This document shows, in pieces, positions 44,991 through 58,127 of a DNA stretch of 64,000 nucleotides (positions are counted from its first letter, which is position 1; each line of letters starts with the position of its first letter). This DNA comes from Telopea speciosissima (Eukaryota; Streptophyta; Magnoliopsida; Proteales; Proteaceae). The notes under the pieces are model-generated. The model did no database searches. It was not told where the DNA came from and saw only the letters and a program-made list of their open reading frames with translations. The DNA lies in the NCBI RefSeq assembly GCF_018873765.1, contig NC_057920.1, forward strand, positions 9,747,307 to 9,811,306, read 5' to 3'. Position numbers and translations under genes: made by a program.

Positions 44991-47900
44991 GGAACCCTTA
45001 TAAAAATTTCATTTGTGTTCAAAGTGTTTTTTATTTGTTAGGGATAATAGAAGAGCATCATAAGATCCACTTGGATTGGTATTTTGTTCAGTTCCCCTTG
45101 TCGACATGTCGACCCATGTGAAATGGAAAGAGAAAAAAAAAAGTCAACAAAATCAGTCAAATTATTTGTACTAAAAAAATCTATCAGTATATAGTTTTTT
45201 TTTTTTTTTTTTTTAATAACTAGGATAATAGAGTAAGCATCATATTGATTTTTACAATTTTTTTTTTAAATTAACCAAGATAATAGAGAAGGCAACGTAT
45301 TGACTCATTTGGATCGGCATTTAGATCAGTTCCCCTTGCTTGACATGTTGGCACTCGGTGATTAGTGGTGGAAAAAATCCAATAAACTATGTCAAATTGT
45401 TTGCACACAAAAATCCATTGGTGTTTGATTTAAAAAAAAAGTTCACCACGATAACAGAGGATGCATTGTATGATCCACTCGGGTTAGGTCATTTGGCCAA
45501 TAAACTTTTTGACATGTCAGCTCATGTGACAAGTGGCAAAGAAAAAAAAAACACTAATGTCACATTGTTTTTCCAAAAAAACTCATCGGTGTTTAGTATT
45601 TATATTATTTTAATAAGATCATAGAGGAGGCAAAATAAGATCCATTCGGACATCCAACAGTGTCGAGCTCAAGAAGAAAAAAAAAAAAAAAAAACAAAGT
45701 CAATGAGTTCGGACTGTTGGATGTTCAAGCTGCCAAGTGTCAACATCTTCACGCTAAATTGCACAGTTTAGGGAATTGGAGAGGATTAAAATCCATAGGG
45801 CAAGTTCAGGGTGTCCTATTGGATTGTTTGGATTACAACATGAACATATCGAATCAAACCTAGCCGAACGCGTTAAGATTGATCAAAAAAGCTGGACCGA
45901 ACCAATCGATCCTCATTGGATTGTTTGGATTACAACATGAACATATCAAATCAATTTTCTTGTTCTTTGTTGTATATTTGATTTGGGGAAGGTGAATTTA
46001 AATATTTTTATCGAATATTTCCTCACTCTAAATTATAAATTTAAGATTTCATTGTGGTTCAAACTCGAAAACAAACTGATCTAAACCGGCATTAACCCAA
46101 TATTGAAAAATCATAATAAATCGAAACCGCACTAGACTGAAACCGATACGATACCAAAACCAAACAGTTCCTTATTGGATTTGTTTTGGGTCAAGGTATG
46201 ATGGGACGGTTGAAAAGCTGGACCGAACGGTCATCGATCGACCAAAACCAAAAACCAAAATTTTTAATGCTTTCGGTTTTGGTCTCATCATTCCGAGACC
46301 GAAACCAAGCCGAATCGACCGTTTGACACCCCTAGGGCAAGTCTATGTTGTTGTCATGTCTTTGTCAAGAATAGACCTTGCATCCCTGAAATCCCCTTGT
46401 TAACCATTTGATTCCTTAAGATTGATAAGGTCAACTATTTGATCCTACAAAAATTCTCATGTTAACCATTTGATTCCTTGCACTGACAAGGGCAGTAAAT
46501 CATATGGTCCCAAATTAATCCATAGTGCTAGTTTATAGGGTAAATTCATTGGTGTTTAGTTTTGTAAAAATCAGGTCAAACTGTTTGTCCTAAGTAGATT
46601 GATTGACAACCCTAATTAAATGGTTCCAAATCAATCTATGGGACTAGTGTACATGCATGGTTTTAAGAGTCAGTTGATTTGAATTGAAACCGGGTGATTC
46701 TTATTCATTTTCTTCATTAGCCATCTTGAATCGAACCGATTCATGGGCCGATTCTCGAATCCATCATCAAAAAAACCCAAAATTTAAAGACATTCAAAAT
46801 CTGAACACAAATTTGATGAAACCATAGAAATCCCGCCAAAAATCCCGCCAAAAGAGTGGAAAAGGAGTAAATGAGGTCGCATACCACATTTCATCACTCT
46901 CCACACTCTCTCTCTCTCTGCTTCCGTCTTCATTTTCTCACAAGGGCGTTCTTCGATAGCCTTTGAAAATAATTGTGATTATCTCTGTTATGTGTGATAA
47001 AATCCAAACCTATAACAATCAAAACAAGCATTTTGGTTATCGACCTCAGTTCTCATGATTTCAGGTACAGAATCGTCAATTTTCTCCCGTTTGATTTGAT
47101 TTAAATATACTCACATTCTGTGAGGAGAAAGCTCAGGAGCTCTAATTTATCAAAATTTCAAGGAGTTAGGGCTTCAAAACTTGTCGACATAAAGTGCTCA
47201 ATATGTTGTTTTGGACGTTGGAGATTTGAGAGGCTCCTTGAAGGTAAATGCTTGTCAGATCTTGTTTTGTTTAAATACTTATGCTGCTTAAAAGTTTGAT
47301 TTTCGTCTTCTATGGTAATTTTTAGTTTATTTTTTATTTTTTATTTTTTTATTTCGTTTTTCTTTCTCCTTGTCTGCATTGGATGCTTGGAAGCCGTGGA
47401 TTATAACTGATTTGTGTGAGTTCTGGAGTTAATATGACCTTGAGTTCTCGTGAGGTTGAGTTGGAAAATTAGCATTTTATATTGCTTTATTAATTGACAA
47501 GTGATTCTCTGAGAGTGATACTATAGGAGAGTGACCCAATAAAATCTCACAATCAAAGGAAACCCAATCTATCCGGACTCCTAAAAATCAGAAATTAAAT
47601 TAATCCCATAATCAAAGGAAACTAAAGCTATTAACCAAAATAACAAAATGACAACTCAACTCCAATAGAGCAATGTAACTCAGTGTACGTAACAGATACC
47701 ATTTCTCCCTAGTATTGTGTATCAAATAATTATGTGTACCTGATGTGCACATCAACACTATGTGCTCCTGATGTGAACGGCAACACAGTGCACCTTGACT
47801 GAAGTCATGTCAGGACTCGGGCAAACCAGTTGGTTATAGTGAATGAACCACTTGAATTATCTCTTACAAGTGGCTTTTAATAATTTGATCAGTTCCATAA

Positions 47901-48326
47901 CAGACAGGTGAATTATTTTTGCGGTGGCTTTTAATAATTCAGGAATTCTTACAAGATGAGATCATCCACCACCTTTACATAGCCAAAGAAGAATTTACTA
48001 ATATTCTGTTGTATCCTGTTGTTCTTTCTAAGACATGTTCACTTTGTTAGCAACTTTTGTTCTCTGTATATAATCAACTCAACTACCCAATATCCTGGCT
48101 AAATAAGGTCGGTTATGGATCTTGTTTCACTATCTTTACTTGGGAGGCCTATTGTACTCTGGCCTCTCCATCTTCTTTTGTTTGCACTTTCTTTTAAGAA
48201 CTATTATGTTGTGAGATGTGGATTAAATAATGACAAATTACTTCATTATGGGATTCATATTGCTGTCTAATGAGAAACAATTCCCCATTATGTTGTGCTA
48301 TAATTTCCTTGTGCTATGGAGCAACT

Positions 48327-48538
48327 CAAGATAATGTTGTTGAAACTGTTGGATATTGTTGTTGCAACTCTAGGATAGAATTGTTGCTTGATTAAATGGT
48401 TTGTTGGCTAAGTTATTAGTGCTTTTTTTGTTGTTTTATTCTATATATTTTAGATTTAGTTGCAGGGTTGCATGTGGTGAAACTCTAGGATATGGTTTTT
48501 CTTCAGTTTCTACTGAGGTGGTAGGTCTTAATGACTCA
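48327..48538 (+). repeat. Internal direct repeat R1
   Basis: From 'aagataatgttgttgaaact' to 'gtaggtcttaatgactc', matching R2 at 49397-49606 with a few substitutions and small indels. Confidence 0.85.
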
Positions 48539-48540
48539 TA

Positions 48541-50312
48541 CTGTGGCAATTTGTAGATGCTGGAGAAGAGGAAGTGATTTCCAGACGCGAAGAAGACAAA
48601 GCAAGCATCCATGGTGATCCTACCGCCGTCCATTAAACCCCCCCCCCAATCCTTCCCTGAAACCCCTCTATCTTATCTAAAACCCTAACTTGCAACCCTC
48701 CCCTGCATGAGACCAAGTTCAAAGTCATGCTAGCAAAGATCAAGGTTGGTTAATTAACCTTGTATGCTTTTCTTAAATTGTTGTTTCTGATTCTTTTTGT
48801 TTGGGAAACTAAGGCTCCAACAATAAGCCCGAGTGTTTCTTCTTCTTTCTCGTGCTTGGACTGCATCGAAATTCAACTAGTTTGAAATCTCTCTAGACTA
48901 TGGATGACGATAGGAATTCTTGGGAGAGTAGCATTTCATGGCATTTTTAGATCATGATAGTTCCTTTTATTGTGTCAAATTTGGTATTAGAATCCTCTCA
49001 CCCCCACCTCTAAAAAAATGGTGGGAGTTATCTATATAAATCACTAGAGATTTTGAAGTACTAGAACTGTGTATCGACATGACAATCCGGATCGCTTGTT
49101 CTATCATTCTATCAACATTTTCATTCGTAAGTTGGTTATTTGGCTTTTGAAGAGATGCTTAATGTATTTCTTTAGTGCTTGTCATTTCTTGATCAAAATA
49201 GGATTAATTTGTTTAAAATTTTTTTGCAGGGCTATGGATTGGTGGTTTCATGATGCAAGAAATGCAGGTTGGGGGCTGGTGAGGGTGTATGTGGGCTGCT
49301 CCTCTAATTATTCATGTCATGTTTGAGTCCTGTGGAAAATTCTTTGGGAAGACTATGAAATAAAAGCTTTCATTATGCTTCTTCCCTAAGTGGCTTCAAG
49401 ATAATGTTGTTGAAACTGTCGGATATTGTTGTTGCAACTCTAGGATATTATTGTTGCTTGATTAAGTGGTTTGTTGACTAAGTTAATGGTGCTTTGTTTG
49501 TTGTTTTATTCTACACATTTTAGATTTAGATGTAGGGTTGCATGTGGTGAAACTTTAGGATATGGTTTTTCTTAGTTTCTACTGAGGTGGTAGGTCTTAA
49601 TGACTCGTTTATTGATGCAAGGATGATCATGTTTTAAGGCAACTAAATTTGAATCCCAACTGATTTGCTTTGGCTATATGAATCTTGTTTTGCATTCCCT
49701 TCCATTGAAGCCATAGTATACTCAAGTTATTCTGACTCAAAATCGAGACTATAAGATTTGAACCTAAGAAGTTGAAATGTATGTCCAAGAAGGGTCAGAA
49801 ACCAACTGTCTCAAACAATATCCCTCTTTCTCTAGTCATGTTCCATTGATGTTTAAAGTTTTTGTTTGTTTCTTATGTTCTCTCTGTAAATATTCCTTTG
49901 AGTCTATGGTTTTGTTATTAATGGATTTTTCATTTACGAGAACTTTCCGTGTTGAAATCCCACAAAAAGGAACAAAGGAAACACAAGCATGAAATGCATG
50001 AAAACCTCAATGGTCATCCGAAGTCATTGTGGAGCTTCAAGAGCAAGAACTCAGAGAGCGCCCTAAGATATCTCAGTTCATTCCTTGTAGAGGTTTTCTT
50101 CTTCAATCTTGCTTTCACATTTATAATGTCAAAGTTTTTGGAAGTCTGTTTTGAGATTTGGGATTTTGAGCCTTTGTATACTCTTCAATCGTATGTGTCC
50201 GAAAAAGTAAGAATTTTGCACGTGAGGCTTCTTCATTCGTGTTGTTTTTCTTCTCCTTATGTCAGTTTCAGGGTTTCTTGGCTTGTCTTCTCTGTTGTCG
50301 TATTTTAGTTGT
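48541..50312 (+). pseudogene. Unassigned exon-like blocks (gene or pseudogene), copy 1
   Basis: Several blocks look splice-compatible, but I cannot assign a family. One ends at a consensus donor GTAAGT at 49128 and reads 'YRHDNPDRLFYHSINIFI'. The next starts after 'ttttttgcag' at about 49230 and would continue 'LWIGGFMMQEMQVGG'. A third, around 49950-50095, encodes 'LQEQELRETALRYLSSF' in copy 2 but is frameshifted here. No start or complete frame could be built. The blocks may be remnants of a captured gene, or a real gene obscured by base errors. Confidence 0.3.
49397..49606 (+). repeat. Internal direct repeat R2
   Basis: Second copy of R1, 1.07 kb downstream. With the intervening sequence it looks like an old local duplication inside the larger unit. 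Confidence 0.85.
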
Positions 50313-50351
50313 ACCCTTTTCATTGCAAGGATCAGATGTTGCTATATCAAG

Positions 50352-53300
50352 ATTCAACAAACTCAGTGAGGGGGGGGGGCATTAATCTAATATGATCGAT
50401 GGATCAGTTAGCGACAAAAGGTCTTTTGGTCCTCAACCCGTCAAAGAGGTCCTTGCTGAACATTTCCTTTGCCTTCCATTGGTGATCTCATGGTGGAGTA
50501 GCATATTGACTTAGGACCCTGACCTTGGGTCGGGTGATTTTACATTTTATGGATTCCTTATTTTGAAGTTGTCAGATGGAGAGATAGTCTAGGTGGAATG
50601 CAAGACTTGCAATTATATGTAAATGAAAGTTTTGCTCTATCATAATCTTGATAACAGCTTCTTTTAGATGAATCCAGCAGCTTCCAACAGCTGGTTTTGG
50701 ACCATTGCATCTTCTTTTAACCTTAGATTTGTTGAGCATCATGAGGATTTTTTATTGGGTTTGGATGCCCTTTTGGTTTTGCTTTCTGAATTACTGACTA
50801 GAAAGGCTTTTTTATTCCATTTTGCAGTATTTCAGAATGAAATTTAATTTGATTCTCTTACATATGGTTTTGAAATTTGATGTTCTTTACCTTTCTAAAT
50901 GACTTTGAAGAACCATAACGCCCATTGATCACATAACACCATACAGGGTATATAATTTGCTTAGTTTAAGATCATTATTTTTACTTTACCTGTTAGAGTG
51001 TTTTAATTGTTATAAGCTATAATGCTAGAAAAACCTTATATTTGACATTTAAAGATCTTACCCAATGCATTCTAGACAATTCTAGGAAGCTCAGGGCAAT
51101 GGTTGAGGAGAAGGATACCTCAAGAGGAAAAGTGAAAGGACAGGGGACAGGGACAATGCATTCTAGCCAATGCATTGGCTAGTTCAAGTATAAATGCTGC
51201 CATGCTACAGTTTTGAGTGGTGATATTTTTCAATTTTATTTTTGGTTCTATTAAAAGCTTCTGATCTTCAGTTTCTCTTTGTTCCAAGCTTATCGAGCAA
51301 TCTTTCACATCTATTTGAAACTTGATGTAGGTATTTGCACAACACAATGATTTCATCGATGAAATTACCTTAGCACTTGGTTTCATCAACACAAATCATC
51401 ATTGGGAGGATTGTTGCTCTCTCATTGTTCTAGCCCTAATATTTAAAAGAAGCAGCTATTTTGGTGGACACTACTAGTCAAGTTCAGGATATCCAAGAAA
51501 ATAAACAGTTGGAGGCACTTTTTTTTCTGCTTCTTTCAATTCCCATGTATTGGAGATGAATTGAATGGAGAGCTGAAGGATTCCCAACCCTGGATTGGGT
51601 GCCATTTTGTGCAGAATGTCTCATTGATTGCTTTTTTTTTTAATTCTCCTCAGCATGTCTCATTGGTTGCTTAGTCCTTTCATTTGAGCATACCTTATTT
51701 TGGAGGTAGCAAACAAGATTGAGACTGGCTGTGCATGTTTAGAGGTTGGAAGACCAGAAAAAATTTTCAAATCATGCAAAAGTCGACGGTCATCATGGGC
51801 TGGAAAGGTCAAGGGCCTTGTCTGGGACTGTTATCTAAAGGAATAGTTCTACTGCTCGTACTTCATAAACGTTGAAGTATGAATTTGCTCAAATAATCAG
51901 ATCAAAATGTTGAAAAAGAAAAAAGGATGGTGAGTGGTGCCATGTCTTCATATGTAGTGAGATTTATCAAAAAAAAAATAAATGAAATAATGGTGAGAGA
52001 GAGGAAGGTGAACCTACCTTCTAACTAATTCCCATTAGGAAGAAGAGGCCATCTCACTCCAAGGCTGGTGGTAAATCTTGTGAGTGAGAACTAGGAGAAC
52101 CCACATTTGAAGTATTTCCCAAGAGCAAGAAGAGGTCAGCTCACTAAAGCTGGACAAGGATGGCCAAGTGTCATGTGAAGAGAAGATGGGTTATACCGGT
52201 GTTCCATCCTAGTTGTGGTGGAAATGGAGAGGGAAGCGGAGGGAGTAGTGTTAATGAGGAATGAACCCGACTCAACCATGATCTTTTATGGCCTCTAAAG
52301 ATTTCGGTTTTCCCAAAATCTGTTTAAGCTTGCTTTTTTTAATTTACGTCCTCCACCATGTTTTTCAATGAACTACAATGTGTCATGTATTATGTTGGTA
52401 GTTCTAATTTTTGTTATTATGGTTATGATTTTGTAATAAAACATGTATGAAAGATTTGTTATTATTTATGACAATGAGATTATTAATGGGCAATGAATCA
52501 AGCTAGTACTATTTCTACCCGCTAACCGTATCTAGTGTTAGAGAGTGATCTTGAATTTAATCATCTAATTGAGAGCAGTCTTGAAATGGGTAGTGGTTTT
52601 GATATTGAGCGTTAATTTTGTTGATCTCCTGTTTTGATTTTACATGTATCTTGCAATTCAGCTCCAAGCCTACAACACCGCAATTTTCACTTTTCAGCAA
52701 CCGTCATTGTCACAAGCTTGGAATCCACTACTCCAGCTCCAACACCCCAATTTACAGACAACTCAAAGTGTTTTCTCTCTGTTCTCCTTTGTAATATTAA
52801 CCTCCCCCAAACCACACCACCCAAAAAAACAAATGTAATGATGGTTGTTTCAGCTCAAGGAACAAAAACACAAAAAATGGAGGGGATAGAATTTCAACAT
52901 ACATAATATAAACCAAAGTTGGTTTGTGATTTCTTGCAAAATCAGTGGAACACAACTTGCTGGCTTTTAAAATTCAGCTTATCCACAAAAAAGAAAATGG
53001 CAGAATCAAATAACAAGATTTCCTCAATATAACAGTTATTTTATGTAGACCATATTTATTCCCTAATTGGCTGAAAAATACTTACATTCCAATACTAGAG
53101 AAATTATGGAAGCATCTTGTCAATTACATACGGTTACAACCATGTCTACACCCCCAAACCAACCCAACCCAACCTCCTCCCCCACCACCCACACACAAAA
53201 AAAAAAAATCACCGGACAACCATGTCTGATATAGTGATATATATAGAAAACTTCACAGTAGACAGTGTAGCTCATAGGAGCCTTCTAGCAATGGAATGAT
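50352..53300. other. Single-copy part of the large unit, non-coding
   Basis: AT-rich; no gene recognised on either strand. It contains a G-run near 50371-50380. An exon-like block on the minus strand at about 53370-53278 ('DSLMETAKEQANSISNMML', preceded by 'ggttgcag') could not be assigned. Confidence 0.4.
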
Positions 53301-53544
53301 AGAACATATGAAGCATCATATTGCTTATTGAGTTGGCCTGCTCTTTGGCTGTCTCCATTAAAGAATCCTGCAACCAAAACATTTTTCACCTCAACAAACA
53401 CACAAATCTTGTAGAAAGAAGACAGTTTCAACTGATCAAAAATACTGTGCAGCTATAGAACATGGATTAGATTATACATAGCCTCAAAATCAAGTATCCG
53501 GTATTCTAAGATCCCGCAACCAAAACAAGCCTCGCTCTTTGTTC

Positions 53545-53755
53545 GGTTTGGTACTTTTTCCGATCACCTTGCTCAAGCTTGAGTGCAACTATTTGCATCT
53601 TCACATAAAGGATTGGCTCCTCCATACACAACTCCCTTGTCACACCTTCAAGATAAACTATGACAGCAAAATGTGCAAGCTTGAGCAAATTAATCTGTCT
53701 TAAAGTCGGTGGTGAAATTTTGATACAACTGTATTAGAGCATCACCCGCCTGAAA
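53545..53755 (-). pseudogene. RPN9 (26S proteasome lid subunit) exon fragment
   Basis: After an acceptor 'cctttcag' the minus strand reads 'AGDALIQLYQNFTTDFKT' from 53749, then, after a one-base frameshift, 'NLLKLAHFAVIV', 'YLEGV' and 'VALKLEQGD'. These follow the order of RPN9/PSMD13, whose product is a structural subunit of the proteasome lid. The segment between 'AVIV' and 'YLEGV' is missing about a dozen residues. The frameshift, the deletion and the absence of recognisable exons on either side show a fragment, not a working gene. The exon boundary is retained, so it derives from genomic DNA rather than mRNA. Confidence 0.65.
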
Positions 53756-54799
53756 GGAAACTTAAGGAAACAAGTCAAACAACAATATTTTTTAGCATGT
53801 CATCCAATTTACGCAGAGAGGCAACTGAGCACATAGAATGTAGAATGCACATCTGTGAAGGAAATAATATACAACAAGATCAAGTCAACAACAAACTTAT
53901 GCAGAAGAGATGACAAACAGCAGGACATCGTGTTACAATTTACTTCAACTGACACATGAAAACCAAGGTAAATTAGCTGGATCCCATCCACACTTAAAAA
54001 TAAAAGCTATTACGCTCCAATTTTATCACATTTTCACATGCAGAGGTATGACACCACTTTTCATCAGGCTTATGCCATAGAGAATTCCACAATATATGCA
54101 AACTTAAAGGACAAGGCGATAGTCAGCTTGCAAGCTGTACTTGTTCCCAAAATTTTCAAGATGCAAATGGAATAGGAGCGGGATATGACCAATTGTCAAC
54201 AGTCAAGGCATTAGATGGTATTAAAAGATTAGTACCTGTGCTCGTCATGATTGCTTGAATGTGGAGCACTGCTCCTCACTTTTCTCAGCAAGCAAATTGG
54301 AATATGAAAAACCTGTACACAAAAAGAAAGATAGATACTCTGCAGTGATTTTTTGATAAATTACTGGTCAGATTATCTTTATTTAGACTCAACAATTTTT
54401 TCTTTTGTATGTGAAATAAGATTGGTGTGGCTTTAATAGGGAAAAAGCATCGTTTAGTTGTTTTTCATTTTTTCCCCTAATATTCAGTGAATTTACAAAG
54501 AGTTCTTGGGTTACACCTAGCCTCCTAATTTCCTTCAGCTCTTCCTTTTTCTTTGGTGAGGTAACCTACTTCAGTTTGTCTACAAAACCAATTATGCATA
54601 GGGTTATACCAAATGCAACAGTGCTCCTGAGATTCAGGAATAGAGAGAATTTATTCTCTCAAGGAACTATTCCTCCAAATCATATTAGTTGATAGAAGTG
54701 GCCAAATAATCAAATCTACGATCCAACCAAGGTGGCCGACTTCTTCGTGGCAGACAACATTATCGCATCTGTTTGGAACAAGAATAGAAAATTTTGTAC

Positions 54800-55075
54800 C
54801 TTTGAATGTATCCTCACAACTCGGAAGCCATGGAGTACAATTGACGAGCTCCTTGTGCCCAGGAAGCCTGGTCAAAATCTGGGCAGTATGGAGGCAAAAT
54901 CAAAGAACTGAATCTATGAAAAATAGAGAAGATTTTAAGTAAATATTCATGGAACTTTAACTTTAAGAATAAAAATACAAAAACAACCACATATGAAGGT
55001 CCGACCTTGAGGCAGAAAATAGCAACTGCGTTTTGGGCGCCAAAACAGGGGACCTGCCATGCAAGCAAATCTGGG
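54800..55075 (-). pseudogene. ELP2 (Elongator complex subunit 2) N-terminal exon fragment
   Basis: Two blocks in phase across a GT-AG intron of 127 bp (54879-55005) read 'FGAQNAVAIFCLK' then 'ILTRLPGHKELVNCTPWLP'. Both match the first WD40 repeat of Elongator subunit ELP2, a scaffold of the tRNA-modifying and transcription-linked Elongator complex. Upstream, the expected N-terminus is disrupted: 'GSPDLLA' is followed by four extra residues before 'FGAQ', with a stop just before it. Downstream, the following WD40 sequence is absent. It shares the strand of the RPN9 fragment 1.1 kb away, suggesting joint capture or a chimeric pseudogene. Confidence 0.65.
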
Positions 55076-55356
55076 CTTCCTCAATGCTGCAACTTTGGTC
55101 TTGCTCGACATTCTCATCTCTTGCACTTCGGGAACTTCTGCTTCTTGCTCTAGTGCACAATGGATGTATTTTCTACGCCGATTCTCGAGGATAGGATTTT
55201 AGAAGCAGATATTGGAACCGTAGTGGTCGATTATACCAACAGTAGCAAAGGAGGGTTTAGAACCTTCAAAGCGTTCATAGGTAACTAAAATTTCACCCAC
55301 ACCTATGCTACAAGGAGCGAACTCAAAACCCTAGCGATTTGCAGTGAATAATATGT

Positions 55357-55455
55357 GTGTGTGAGAGAGAGCGCGAGAAAAAGCGAGAGAGCGAGAGAGC
55401 GAGAAAGAAAGATAGAGACAATGAGAGAGCAAGAGAGCGAGAGAGAGAGAGAGGC
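55357..55455. repeat. GA-rich microsatellite
   Basis: Imperfect (GA)n with 'gcgaga' variants. On the minus strand it is a CT-rich leader-like tract upstream of the ELP2 fragment. Confidence 0.8.
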
Positions 55456-58127
55456 GGACGTAGTACTGTTGCTTCTCCTACAGTTGTTGATGACATTCCA
55501 AGTGGGAAGCACGAATCATTGAGAACCCTAGGAGGCGAGGCGAGAAGACGAAAGGGTGTTTTACGTTTTTAAGTGTATTAGGTATTTCTTTTTCGATTAT
55601 AGATAGGTATTTCATTTTTGGTAAGACAATACATATTTCGTATAAAAAAAAATACGTATTTAAGTGTATACCATTGTATACCAAATCAATGCATCATATT
55701 TAACTGTTTTAATCTTACGGTTCGAAAATTACCCCTCAAAAGATTCTTAAATGGGCTGGACAGACCAGGAAACCCCGCCCCAAGCAAAAGGTTTTCTGGT
55801 CGGCGGTGCAGGTAAGGGAATCTATGGTCAGGAGTAATTTGATCCATAGAATTAGTATCAATAGATCTTGTTCGTTAATTGAATTCCAAAACATTATACG
55901 ATTTTGAGTGATATACGACACCTATTACCGAAAGAAAAAAAAAGAAATACGATCCCAAATATACTTCCTCTCTCTCCCTCTTTTTCTTGTCGAATGCTTC
56001 GTTCTCACTTTGGTTCTGAAGAGTGTATCTCGGACTGAAGGCTAGGGCGTGCTTTTACCCTATTTCTCTCACCCTTAAGAGAGAATTCTCCACAGAGGAA
56101 GAAGCGTAAAGCAGGTCACTAAGAAGATTTGGGATTGGAAATCAACAGAGATCTTATTGCTTTAAGACTCAAGAGTTTCAACCTCCCTTGGCAGAGTTCA
56201 TGCTCGATCCCATCTAATACAAAAAAGGTTTCTAATATCTTGAGGGCACCCCTATCTTGAGATACAAAATCTCGTAACTTCTTGTAATCTATGATATACT
56301 TCTCCTATACGGAAGTTTCTACTTTCCTCCCCGATCCCAAATCCGACTTTACCCTGGTAGACCTTGGCAGCCGGCAGGCAGACGTTCATGCTCTGCAACT
56401 CTCTCTCTCTCTCACAGTCGTCTCTGTTTTTTGCAGTTTATTTTTTAACGTTTTTACACGTCTGTGCTACAATTTCTATTTTGTCTCAAGAATTGGATCA
56501 CAATCACTATAATTTGAAGAAATCAGCCGACAAAAGGTATGGATTTTAGGGCTTTCTTGAGCAAAATTGATGTTCGAGTTCCTATTGGTTGCTAGGTCGA
56601 TCTTTAGTTTGGTTTTTGTGGGGATCTAATTATCAGCCGGACATTCACGGGTGGTTTGATTTTTGTGTTTTTTCTTTTTTTTCTTTCTATTTTAACATCT
56701 TCTCTGTATCTATATACTTTGCAGTGGTATTTGGTTGTTGGATTTGTTTCTCAATACATTGTCTGTGTAACCATTGCTATCTGATGATTTGCCCTTTGTT
56801 TTATCTAGTATAGTTGGTGTTTTCTGGTACTGTTATCCTAAAGTTGTGTTAGTTATGGTTGCATCTTATGCATAATGAGTTTGGGCATATTATTGTGCGT
56901 TGTATGCATTTGCACTCATGTAGTTTCAGTTAAATTGAAACTGTGCCACATTGTGGAGAATCCATATCATGTTTATTACATCTGGGTTATGTTTATATAG
57001 AACAAACATACATCTGAAGAACTTGGTTTTAGCACATATCAAGGCAGACCTCGATTGTGGGAATGACGAGAAGTAGAAGTGAGAAGATTTCTGATAGTTC
57101 ATGTTAGGCTTTGAAAATTACAGATGTTTTCATACTTGATATAACCAATTAAGTTAGATGTTCTTATCAAAGGGGAGGATGGTTTAATAGATGTAATTCT
57201 AAATCCAATTCTTTATATCAAATGTAGTGGTTTTACCATCGTATGACTCTGCATTTGTGAATCAAGTAGCAGCTTGGATAATTGAACAGTTCTAGTGATC
57301 AGACTTGTTAAGAAAGTTGATAAAGTAGATTCAAGTAATGTAATTAATTGGCATGTCCTGAGTTTATTGTATGACTCAAGATCCATGAATCACATACCTG
57401 CGTGGATTAGAGAATGGTCTTAAGTCTGTATAATCAACTGGTTCAGAGATCCGACATGGTCAACTGCAATTGAGATAATTAGTGTGACATTCCCTGAGCT
57501 TCTTCTTAGAGAACTCAGATGCTGATTTACTAGCTGACAATAGCATTTGTTTTGGGTTTGATCTTTCTTCTTCTTCTTCTTCTTCCCATACTGCTGTAAC
57601 TAAACGGAGTCAAGCTTCTCTCATATTTCAGTAACTGTACCATTAGTCAGGCTAAAGTGTTCATTCCAATTAAATGTGATTTGTAGGTTTTATCTTGATA
57701 TCATTTTTTAGCCACCCTCCCCCCGACCTGAAAATAGTCCTTTTTTTAAAAAAAAAATTCACTCATAGATGTTCCTTTTGAACTATGACCAGTTACCAAA
57801 ACAGCCAATTTCCATCCCCATCATGTTTCTGAGCAAAAGTTCTTGATAAAGATCCAAGTGAGAAAGCAAACAAGCTTACTAACTATGCTGATGTGGCCAA
57901 AATCTATCTATCAGCTTATCAGTCACCCAAACCCATTTCCTAAATGTTCTTTTTCAACAGTGGAGAGGTTACTCCAAAGACAGTTTTCATGTCCATGGAC
58001 AATTTACACTGGACCGATCTTTTATGGTCTTTGAACAAGAATTTTCCGGACCAAATCAGTGTCTTTGATTTTTGTTGAGTTGTGAATCTTCTCAATTATA
58101 ATTGCTCTCATTTGCTTTCTTGTATGA

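Larger units (their letters stand above)
42153..55783 (+). repeat. Large direct repeat, copy 1 (if tandem, one 13,631-bp unit)
   Basis: Starts gcaaaaggttttctggtcgg. Everything from here to about 50351 recurs from 55784 to the window end in the same order and orientation. The offset is 13,631 bp at the start, unchanged at 44.2 kb, and 13,649 at 50.3 kb, so net indel difference over 8.2 kb is only 18 bp. If the duplication is tandem, copy 1 ends exactly where copy 2 starts. 50352-55783 appears once here, and its second copy would lie beyond the window. It contains the tRNA-like gene, unassigned exon blocks, internal repeats and the ELP2/RPN9 fragments listed separately. Confidence 0.92.

Noticed and set aside
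49069..49326. 85-codon ORF taken as a complete small protein
   Set aside because: Its first codon is GTG, not ATG, and a consensus splice donor and acceptor lie inside it; treated as exon-like blocks instead.
52634..52906. 90-codon plus-strand ORF
   Set aside because: Low-complexity Pro/Thr/Gln sequence without a domain or conserved start context.
55303..55572. ORFs rich in Ser/Leu or Arg/Glu
   Set aside because: Translation of the GA/CT microsatellite.
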